Positions 6,082 to 11,522 of a stretch of 11,522 nucleotides of DNA are shown piece by piece. Made by a program: the position numbers and the translations under genes. Origin of the DNA: an uncultured Collinsella sp. (lineage in GTDB: Bacteria; Actinomycetota; Coriobacteriia; Coriobacteriales; Coriobacteriaceae); contig CALINZ010000020.1 in assembly GCA_938045085.1 (NCBI GenBank), positions 1 to 11,522 of the forward strand. Reading direction: 5' to 3'. How positions within the stretch are numbered: position 1 is the first letter of the stretch; every line of letters begins with the position of its first letter. The notes under the pieces were generated by a model. It did not search any database and was not told where the DNA came from. It saw nothing but the letters and a program-made list of their open reading frames with translations.

Positions 6082-6801
6082 CTACAGTTCCACGCAAGGA
6101 TTGTCGCGGGTCACAAGCGTCTTAATGACAACCGTCGCTCCCAGATAGCGCTCAAGCAGCTCGGCTAAGCGATCGATCGCAGCCTGGCAATCCCCCATCC
6201 GCTCGGGCTCCACGCACTCAATCGCCAGGAACGCATCGGCCGAATCATCGGACAGCGCCGTGCGAACGCCGTCGCGCCAGTTCCAGCAGCGGCACACAGC
6301 GCCCGCATCGTCGATGTAGGCGAGCTCGCCGGGCAGCGTCGGATCGTCCGCCTCCTCGCCAAGCGGCAAGAACGCATCGCCACCGTCGGTCACCTTCAGG
6401 CGAAGGTCCCCCTCGATCGCATGCAGATCCTCGCCTCCCACGGGCAGCGCGTAGGTCAGCGACACCGTGTTGTAAATATCCACCGCGGGCGTAATGTGGC
6501 CCACCGGCTTGCCTTTGAGCACGCGTTTGAGCAAGTTCTCGATCGAGCAGCGCGCGCCTTTCTTGGTCTTGAACAGACGATAGGCCTCGCGCCATGCCTT
6601 GACCGGTGCGTTCTCGCTGATAGTGTCGCTGGTCAGATGACGCTCCGCATCGATATTGGCGCGGTCGAGCAACGCCGCAATCGCATCCACGTCCTCTTGA
6701 GGAATCTGAGCCGTGGGCTTCATGCCCTCCACGACCACAACACCGACCGCTGCCTGCGGAAACAGCTCCCAGAATGAATCCTCGGCAATAAAGCTCTTCA
6801 T
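6082..6801 (-). CDS. Stand-alone B3/B4-domain protein
   Basis: A protein of 239 residues from ATG 6801. AGGGAG just upstream favours this start over the in-frame ATG at 6816, which would lie upstream of that site. The B3/4 fold, known from the editing half of the phenylalanyl-tRNA synthetase beta chain (PF03483/COG3382), covers about residues 60-225. Recognisable blocks are PVKAWREAYRLFKTKKGARC (66-85), ENLLKRVLKGK (88-98) and VDIYNTVSLTYALPVGGEDL (107-126). Family members without the rest of PheT have been proposed to act on mischarged tRNAs or free substrates, but this is not settled. No PheT parts, tRNA gene or transporter accompany it here. It appears monocistronic, followed by a dispersed palindrome. 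Domain assignment is strong and function open. Confidence 0.88.
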   Translation of the reverse strand: MKSFIAEDSFWELFPQAAVGVVVVEGMKPTAQIPQEDVDAIAALLDRANIDAERHLTSDTISENAPVKAWREAYRLFKTKKGARCSIENLLKRVLKGKPVGHITPAVDIYNTVSLTYALPVGGEDLHAIEGDLRLKVTDGGDAFLPLGEEADDPTLPGELAYIDDAGAVCRCWNWRDGVRTALSDDSADAFLAIECVEPERMGDCQAAIDRLAELLERYLGATVVIKTLVTRDNPCVEL

Positions 6802-6821
6802 ACGCTCTCCCTTCATTGTGC

Positions 6822-6856
6822 GCGCCCGAGTGAGGGCGCCTAAACAAAAAGCGCCC
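6822..6856 (-). promoter_or_regulatory. Three-segment GC hairpin region in the B3/4 leader
   Basis: On the minus strand GGGCGC (6851-6856), GCGCCC (6834-6839) and GGGCGC (6822-6827) follow one another, so the middle segment can pair with either neighbour. The last segment ends about 10 bases before the ribosome site of the B3/4 gene. This geometry permits a switch but may be chance in GC-rich DNA. Confidence 0.25.
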
Positions 6857-6975
6857 TTACAACGGCCACCTTCAAAGTCCTACGGTGCCGTCACAAGAAC
6901 GCTTGCGCTGTCCCCATCCGGAGAAGGGGACGATATGTCAGGCGTATTGTAACCCGAGTCATCCACACGAGCAAA

Positions 6976-7010
6976 ACCACCACAAAGGTGCCTGTCCCCT
7001 TTGTGGTGGA
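6976..7010. repeat. Dispersed palindrome copy 4, likely terminator of pckA
   Basis: 12-bp arms CCACCACAAAGG (6977-6988) and CCTTTGTGGTGG (6998-7009) enclose TGCCTGTCC, the orientation of copy 2. The outermost pair of the other copies is lost (A to A). It lies 19 bases past the pckA stop and is followed on the minus strand by TTTTGC. Confidence 0.85.
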
Positions 7011-7028
7011 TATGGACTCACGGCGAAG

Positions 7029-8699
7029 CTAGTGGCGGAGTCCCAGCAGGCCGCGGCCGCGATGACGGGCCTCGGCGGACACCTGGGCGTGCGGGCCGGC
7101 GGCTTTGACGGACTCGGGCAGGTGCGAGTACTTCTTCTCGAAGTTCTCCTCGAACATCACCGCCAGGTTGTGCGCGGCCTCGTCGTAGCGCGCGGTGCTC
7201 TGCCAGTATTGGCGCGGCACCAGGATGCCATCGGGCACGCCGTGGCACGTCGTGGGAATGTCGACGTTAAAGATGTCGTCGTGCACGAACTCGCTATCCT
7301 CGATGGTGCCGTCGAGGGCGCGTGCGACCAGCGAGCGCGTGTAGGCAAGCTCGATGCGATGGCCCACGCCGTAGCCACCGCCAATCCAGCCGGTGTTGAC
7401 CAGGTACACGCGTGTGCGGCCGTCGGCAATGCGCTCGCCAAGCATCTTGGCGTAAACCATGGGGTCGAGCGGCATAAACGGCTCGCCGAACAGCGAAGAG
7501 AACGTGGGCGTGGGCTCGGTGACGCCGACCTCGGTGCCGGGAATCTTAGCCGTAAAGCCCGTCACAAAGTGGTACATGGCGGCGTCGGCCGTCAGGCGCG
7601 AGATGGGCGGCAGCACGCCAAAAGCGTCGCAAGTCAGGAACAGCACGACACTCGGAGTGGTGCCCATGCCCTTAGTCCACGCGTTAGGAATGTGCTCCAC
7701 GGGATAGGCCACGCGCGTGTTGTGCGTGATCGAGATGTCGTCGTAGTTGGGCTTGCGGTTCTCGTCGAGCACCACGTTTTCGCAAATGGCGCCAAAACGG
7801 ACGGCGTTGAAGATCTCGGGCTCGTGGAAGGCGTCCAGACCCTCGCATTTTGCGTAGCAGCCACCCTCGATGTTGAAGATGCCCATGTCGGACCAACCGT
7901 GCTCGTCGTCGCCGATCAGCAGGCGCGTGGGATTGGCCGAAAGCGTGGTCTTGCCCGTGCCGGACAGGCCAAAGAACACGGCGGTCTCGTGCGTGACGGG
8001 ATCCATGCTGGCCGAGCAATGCATGGGCAGCACGTCGTCCTCGACAGGCAGCAGGTAGTTCATGACACTGAAGATGGACTTTTTGATTTCGCCGGAGTAG
8101 CCGGTACCCGCGACCAAAATCACGCGCTCCTGGAAGTTGATGACCACGGCGGCGCTGGAGTTGAGGCCCTTGATGGCAGGGTCGCACTGGTAGCCGGGTG
8201 CCGCGAGCACGCAGAAGTCGGGCTCGCCGGTGCGCGCGATTTCACGGGCGAGCGGACGGGCGAGCATTTGCTTAATGAAGAGTGCCTGGCTGGCACGCTC
8301 GCAGGCAACAAGCAGGCGACGCGTGTGGTTGCGGTCGGCGCCCGCCATGCCGCGCGTGACGAACACGTCGCGCTCGTTGAGATAGTCGACGATGCCGGCC
8401 TTGATGGCCTCATAGCTCTCGACGGACAGCGGGCGGTTGACCGCACCCCAGGCGATCTTGTCGTGAACATCGGGGGTGTCAACGATAAAACGATCGTTGG
8501 GCGAACGACCAGTGCGCTCCCCCGTCTCGATCACCAGCGCGCCGTTGGATGCCATGCGGCCTTCTTCGCGGCGGATGGCGTGCTCGACGAGCTCCGCGGC
8601 GGGTAGATCGACCAGCAGACGGGGTTGATTCTCGGCGGGATCTTCAACGAGCGTAATACCAAAGTTGGACAAAACTTCTGCAGGGGTAACACCAGGCAT
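7029..8699 (-). CDS. pckA: Phosphoenolpyruvate carboxykinase (ATP)
   Basis: A protein of 556 residues from ATG 8699, set by a perfect AAAGGAGG five bases upstream. It interconverts oxaloacetate plus ATP and PEP plus CO2 plus ADP in the cytoplasm. ATP-type marks are all present: TGRSPNDRF (oxaloacetate-binding Arg region), HCSASM with metal-ligand His 227, the P-loop GLSGTGKTTLS starting at 244 with K250/T251, and the kinase-2 motif GDDEHGWSD with D264/D265. It is slightly longer than the roughly 540 residues of E. coli PckA, with a basic C-terminal tail (ARHRGRGLLGLRH). In anaerobes it may run either towards gluconeogenesis or towards CO2 fixation with ATP gain. It lies downstream of a lactate permease-family gene on the same strand but 278 bases away, with its own palindrome-rich leader. 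Confidence 0.97.
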   Translation of the reverse strand: MPGVTPAEVLSNFGITLVEDPAENQPRLLVDLPAAELVEHAIRREEGRMASNGALVIETGERTGRSPNDRFIVDTPDVHDKIAWGAVNRPLSVESYEAIKAGIVDYLNERDVFVTRGMAGADRNHTRRLLVACERASQALFIKQMLARPLAREIARTGEPDFCVLAAPGYQCDPAIKGLNSSAAVVINFQERVILVAGTGYSGEIKKSIFSVMNYLLPVEDDVLPMHCSASMDPVTHETAVFFGLSGTGKTTLSANPTRLLIGDDEHGWSDMGIFNIEGGCYAKCEGLDAFHEPEIFNAVRFGAICENVVLDENRKPNYDDISITHNTRVAYPVEHIPNAWTKGMGTTPSVVLFLTCDAFGVLPPISRLTADAAMYHFVTGFTAKIPGTEVGVTEPTPTFSSLFGEPFMPLDPMVYAKMLGERIADGRTRVYLVNTGWIGGGYGVGHRIELAYTRSLVARALDGTIEDSEFVHDDIFNVDIPTTCHGVPDGILVPRQYWQSTARYDEAAHNLAVMFEENFEKKYSHLPESVKAAGPHAQVSAEARHRGRGLLGLRH

Positions 8700-8740
8700 G
8701 GGGCCTCCTTTAAAAACGCGACACGTGGACGCGACGCGCA

Positions 8741-8756
8741 CTTTACTCACGTAAAG
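8741..8756. promoter_or_regulatory. Inverted repeat in the pckA leader
   Basis: CTTTAC (8741-8746) and GTAAAG (8751-8756) are perfect arms around TCAC, 42 bases before the pckA start. It could be an operator or a small leader hairpin. Confidence 0.35.
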
Positions 8757-8773
8757 CCCGTTGTACCCGATAT

Positions 8774-8789
8774 GCAAAAACGTTTTTGC
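8774..8789. promoter_or_regulatory. Perfect 16-bp palindrome upstream of pckA, LacI/GalR-type operator candidate
   Basis: GCAAAAACGTTTTTGC is a perfect palindrome with a central CG and flanking A/T runs, the usual shape of LacI/GalR-family operators including CcpA-like sites. It is centred about 82 bases before the pckA start, a likely promoter position. The core -10/-35 of pckA could not be assigned with confidence. Confidence 0.55.
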
Positions 8790-8845
8790 GGCAAGGGCGG
8801 CAAGCCCGCCCAACGGTCAAAAATCGCAGGCAAGCGGCCTGGTCA

Positions 8846-8881
8846 TTGGGGGCAAATTTAAACGACTAGTCGTTGGGGGCA
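8846..8881. promoter_or_regulatory. 14-bp palindrome flanked by 9-base direct repeats
   Basis: AACGACTAGTCGTT (8861-8874) is a perfect palindrome. TTGGGGGCA occurs directly repeated at 8846-8854 and 8873-8881, 27 bases apart and bracketing it. It sits about 160 bases before pckA and 100 bases beyond the permease stop. It may be a second regulatory site or the footprint of an insertion. Confidence 0.4.
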
Positions 8882-8918
8882 CTCTTGAACAGGCAACATT
8901 CAAGGAATGTCCCCGGAT

Positions 8919-8976
8919 GCCGGCACTTAGGGACGTTCCCAAAGTGCCGGCACATAAGGAACGTCCCTAAGTGCCG
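8919..8976. repeat. Nested palindromic element after the permease gene
   Basis: A 19-base arm CGGCACTTAGGGACGTTCC (8921-8939) is exactly inverted at 8958-8976. The spacer contains the perfect palindrome GTGCCGGCAC (8944-8953), and GCCGGCACTT (8919-8928) can also pair with AAGTGCCGGC (8942-8951). Segments can therefore pair in more than one way. It ends one base before the stop codon of the permease gene and probably acts as its terminator or 3' stabiliser. It is a different family from the CCACCACAAAGG palindromes. Confidence 0.75.
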
Positions 8977-8977
8977 A

Positions 8978-10549
8978 CTACAGCGGCAGGCCTTGGCCGA
9001 GCATGGCTATGGCGCTCATCAGGACCAGCATGCCGGCAGCGTAGGGCAGCACCGCGCCTAGGAGCTCGGCATCCTTACCGCGCACGTGCACGGCGGCAAG
9101 ACCAATGGCGAGTGTCTGCGGCGAGATCATCTTACCGGCGGCGACGCCCAGGGCGTTCAACGCGACCATCCAGCAGTCGCTCACACCCAGCGCAGTGGCA
9201 GCCTGGCTCTGAATGGGGCCAAACAGCATGCCCGAAGATGTGCCCGAACCGGTCACGAACGCACCGACCGCACCGATCCACGGAGCCAGAATCGGGTACA
9301 GGCCGCCGGCGACCGCAATGCAAAACGCACTGATCGACGAAATCATGCCGGCATAGCCCATCACCTTGGCGCAGCCCAGTACCGAAAGCATCGTGATCAC
9401 CGTCGGCGTCATCTGCTTCACAGTCGCGGCCAGCACCTCGCCCATCATTCGCGGCGAAGCACCCTGAATGGCACCGCCGACAAACGCCGCCAGGAAAATC
9501 CAGACGCCCGGCGTGTTAATCCACGAAAACGTAAGCGTACTGGGATTCTCACCGCAATACACCTGCACGTGGCTCGCAAACGGCGCGAGCGCGGCATGTA
9601 CAGCGGGCACCAGGTTAGACGTGCCCAGCAGCAACACAAAGATCAGGATGAAGCACGACCAGGCCGAAAGCGCCGACTTAACGGTGAGCTTCTCCCCCGC
9701 CTCGATATTCATGTGGAAGCGCGCATCCAGGTGGCCGGACTTCTCGGCACGCATGGCAAGCGCGGCGGTCAGCGCAAGCGACACGATGGAGCCTACGACC
9801 ACGGCCAGCTCGGGACCCACAAACATGGCAACGACCAGAGCCGCGCCGACAAACGACACGCCGGAGAGCAACGCCACGCCGGCAACACCGTGCAGGCGCT
9901 CGCCCACACTCGCGGCATTGCCCTGGTCATCGGCAACACGGCCCGCAACCAGCACAATAAATAGCGGCATCACCACAAAGAACGGTGCGAGCTGCACCAG
10001 CTGGACGGTCGCCAGGTGCAGGGAATCCAGACCCACCAGGTCGGCAACGGACACCGTGGGGATGCCGATGGAGCCGTAGGGCGTGGGCACGCCGTTGGCC
10101 AGCAGGCAGATGAGCACGGCAGGCACGGCCTCAAAGCCCAGGCCCGCGAGCATGCCGGCGGGAATGGCGACAGCGGTACCGAAGCCGGCCATGCCCTCCA
10201 TAAAGCCACCGAAGCACCAAGCCACGAGCAGCGCCAGCAGACGGCGGTCGCTGCTGATGGAGGTGATCATGCTGCCGATCACCTCCATGGCGCCCGTACG
10301 AACGCACAGGTTATACGTGAACACCGCGGCGATGATCACCAGGACGATGGGCCACAGAGCCATCAAAAAACCTTCGAGCGAGGCGGTCGCGATCTGCGCT
10401 GCCGGCAGGTGCCACCATGCGAAGGCAAGCAAGCACGAAAGGACAAACGATCCGATAGCGGCCTTCCAAGCTGGCCATTTAAAGCACAGCAGCATCACGA
10501 CCAGCCAAATAATCGGCACAAGAGCCAGTAAGAATGCGGCGACGTCCAT
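8978..10549 (-). CDS. L-lactate permease family transporter (LctP/LldP type)
   Basis: A protein of 523 residues from ATG 10549, with AAGGAG eight bases upstream; an upstream in-frame start at 10621 lacks support. It is a very hydrophobic protein with about 12 to 14 membrane segments and belongs to the lactate permease family (PF02652). Such permeases import lactate, and in some cases glycolate, by proton symport. The family signature GGFMEGMAGFGTAVAIPAG is at residues 114-132, followed by LLANGVPTPYGSIGIP (149-164). A second similar half near the C-terminus contains WIGAVGAFVTGSGTSS, also conserved in the family. It is divergent from the flippase gene and upstream of pckA on the same strand. 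Substrate is inferred from the family only. No lactate dehydrogenase is in view. Confidence 0.93.
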   Translation of the reverse strand: MDVAAFLLALVPIIWLVVMLLCFKWPAWKAAIGSFVLSCLLAFAWWHLPAAQIATASLEGFLMALWPIVLVIIAAVFTYNLCVRTGAMEVIGSMITSISSDRRLLALLVAWCFGGFMEGMAGFGTAVAIPAGMLAGLGFEAVPAVLICLLANGVPTPYGSIGIPTVSVADLVGLDSLHLATVQLVQLAPFFVVMPLFIVLVAGRVADDQGNAASVGERLHGVAGVALLSGVSFVGAALVVAMFVGPELAVVVGSIVSLALTAALAMRAEKSGHLDARFHMNIEAGEKLTVKSALSAWSCFILIFVLLLGTSNLVPAVHAALAPFASHVQVYCGENPSTLTFSWINTPGVWIFLAAFVGGAIQGASPRMMGEVLAATVKQMTPTVITMLSVLGCAKVMGYAGMISSISAFCIAVAGGLYPILAPWIGAVGAFVTGSGTSSGMLFGPIQSQAATALGVSDCWMVALNALGVAAGKMISPQTLAIGLAAVHVRGKDAELLGAVLPYAAGMLVLMSAIAMLGQGLPL

Positions 10550-10631
10550 AGGTAGAAGCTCCTTGGTGCCGCGTGGGCGGCATCGGGGGGTGTCACAAAA
10601 CTTCAACAGGATACCGCACACTTACCGACAA

Positions 10632-10659
10632 ATTACAGCCGCCTGCCGAAAATATTGAA
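10632..10659 (-). promoter_or_regulatory. Candidate permease promoter
   Basis: On the minus strand TTCAAT (10654-10659) and TGTAAT (10632-10637) are separated by 16 bases, giving a leader of about 75 bases. The -35 overlaps the inverted repeat 10655-10671. Confidence 0.4.
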
Positions 10660-10671
10660 CAATCCGTTCAA
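10655..10671. promoter_or_regulatory. Inverted repeat in the divergent permease/flippase region
   Basis: TTGAAC (10655-10660) and GTTCAA (10666-10671) are perfect arms around AATCC. The repeat lies about 115 bases before the permease start and 60 before the flippase start, overlapping the best permease -35. It is a plausible repressor operator, for instance for a lactate-responsive regulator, though none is encoded nearby. Confidence 0.5.
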
Positions 10672-10696
10672 AAACACGAGCGAACACCGTCGCGTC

Positions 10697-10702
10697 TATA
10701 CT
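10697..10702 (+). promoter_or_regulatory. Candidate -10 box of the flippase gene
   Basis: TATACT, one mismatch from consensus, lies 29 bases before the TTG start at 10731. No good -35 is seen at 16-18 bases upstream, so activation or an extended element may be needed. Confidence 0.35.
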
Positions 10703-10730
10703 AGAGCGCAGCAATAGAAAGGACTCCGCC

Positions 10731-11522
10731 TTGAGCATCACGCCCCTCGATAGCATCCGCCGCGCCATCGCCCGTCACAACGGCGTCGCCGACCCCACCG
10801 TATCGGGCGGGGCACCCAGCCAGGGCGGTCGCATCGAGAACGGCCTGTTCCCGGCCTCGCACACCGCCGAGGAGCTCGCTCGCATCCAGGAGCTGAGCCA
10901 GCGCAACGCCGGCGGGCCCGATAGCAGCCAAGCCACACGTCGCCGGCGCGAACGCGATCGGGAGCCCGGCCCCGTTCGCCGCATGGTCAACGCTTGGTGG
11001 AACCGTCTGCTCGGCGCCGTCTACGGCGGCGGCTTCTCCATGCAGGAAGCGGAATACGAGGAGCACGCCACCAGTCGTGACTATCTTTGGAACACCCTCG
11101 GCACCGCCGTGTGGGGTCTGGCGTTTCCGTTGCTCACCATCGTGTCTACGCAGCTCGTGGGCGCCGAAGAAGCCGGCAAGTTCTCCATCGCCTTTGTCAC
11201 CGGCACGCTCATCATGATCGCGTGCAACTACGGCGTGCGCAATTTCCAGGTCTCGGACATCGACGAAAAGACGTCCTTTGCCTCCTACCAGCTCAACCGC
11301 TGGCTTTGCGGAGCGCTCGCCCTAGGCTGCGGCCTCATGTACAGCAGCGCCCGCGGCTATGACACGCAGATGGCGACGATCGGCCTGGGCGTCTACCTGT
11401 ATAAGGTCATCGACGGCGTCGCCGACGTGTACGAAGGCCGCCTGCAGCAGGCCGACAAGCTCTACCTGGCTGGCATGAGCCAAACGCTACGCTCCGTCGG
11501 CGTCATCGCTGTCTTCAGCGTG
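10731..11522 (+). CDS. MOP-superfamily polysaccharide flippase (partial, 3' end off window)
   Basis: 264 codons are visible, open to the window edge. The start is TTG 10731, supported by GAAAGGA seven bases upstream; the first in-frame ATG is codon 85 and would lose that support. The first 115 residues are hydrophilic and Arg-rich (TRRRRERDRE near 69-78), predicted cytoplasmic. Membrane segments begin near residue 118 with DYLWNTLGTAVWGLAFPLLT, the usual opening of Wzx/PST-type lipid-linked oligosaccharide exporters, followed by QLVGAEEAGKFSIAF and YGVRNFQVSD, also typical of that group. These proteins flip undecaprenyl-linked sugars across the membrane for capsule or wall polysaccharide. The long N-terminal tail is unusual. 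Substrate is unknown; partner glycosyltransferases may follow beyond the window. Confidence 0.85.
   Translation, partial: MSITPLDSIRRAIARHNGVADPTVSGGAPSQGGRIENGLFPASHTAEELARIQELSQRNAGGPDSSQATRRRRERDREPGPVRRMVNAWWNRLLGAVYGGGFSMQEAEYEEHATSRDYLWNTLGTAVWGLAFPLLTIVSTQLVGAEEAGKFSIAFVTGTLIMIACNYGVRNFQVSDIDEKTSFASYQLNRWLCGALALGCGLMYSSARGYDTQMATIGLGVYLYKVIDGVADVYEGRLQQADKLYLAGMSQTLRSVGVIAVFSV

Noticed and set aside
6910..6931. GTCCCC / GGGGAC inverted arms between the B3/4 gene and pckA
   Set aside because: Only six base pairs with no T tract on either strand; too weak to call.
4034..7010. Four regularly recurring palindromes considered as CRISPR repeats
   Set aside because: Spacing is hundreds to thousands of bases with genes between; no array or cas gene.
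6885..8606. Open plus-strand frame of 573 codons opposite pckA
   Set aside because: It is the complement of a fully conserved pckA frame; the translation is rich in Val/Ala/Gly/His/Asp without domains, typical antisense of GC-rich codon use.
9086..10658. Several plus-strand frames opposite the permease
   Set aside because: Low-complexity, basic translations without domains; the minus-strand permease explains the region.

Overview
The window looks like chromosomal core-type DNA from a high-GC anaerobic gut actinobacterium of the class Coriobacteriia, most likely a Collinsella-type organism. This rests on the protein set, the strong C/G third-position bias and the style of the dispersed palindromic repeats. 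It is an inference from familiarity, not from a search. I see no phage genes, transposase, CRISPR array, tRNA or rRNA.

Layout, left edge to 4.0 kb: a PflX-like radical SAM protein gene (minus strand) runs off the left edge. It is followed by an approximately 500-base gap holding an apparently structured RNA that ends in a hairpin. Two plus-strand genes come next: a WecA/TagO-type undecaprenyl-phosphate sugar-1-phosphate transferase and tryptophanyl-tRNA synthetase (trpS). trpS ends at a textbook terminator. The following 390 bases hold two further hairpins, a doubtful 19-codon ORF and a dispersed palindrome.

Layout, 4.0 to 10.55 kb: all genes are on the minus strand. In transcription order they are a lactate permease-family transporter, ATP-type PEP carboxykinase (pckA), a stand-alone B3/B4-domain protein, a MarR regulator, a DegV-family lipid-binding protein and a small MGMT/ATL-type protein. 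Four of these genes (pckA, B3/4, degV, MGMT) are each followed, 14 to 29 bases past the stop, by a copy of the same CCACCACAAAGG palindrome. The permease gene is followed by a palindrome of a different family. Most units therefore look monocistronic. The exceptions are marR-degV, which has no hairpin between the genes, and possibly degV-MGMT, where the repeat leaves almost no room for a separate promoter.

Layout, right edge: a divergent intergenic region with a clean inverted repeat separates the permease from a plus-strand MOP-superfamily polysaccharide flippase, which runs off the right edge.

Functional reading: lactate uptake followed by PEP carboxykinase fits central carbon metabolism (lactate or C4-acid interconversion). 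Three separate perfect palindromes upstream of pckA suggest regulation. The WecA-like enzyme and the flippase are both envelope polysaccharide functions but lie about 9 kb apart. I do not see a convincing undescribed multi-gene system. The points most worth a second look are the repeat family placed after stop codons, the structured RNA near position 900-1040 and the palindromes around pckA and the permease.
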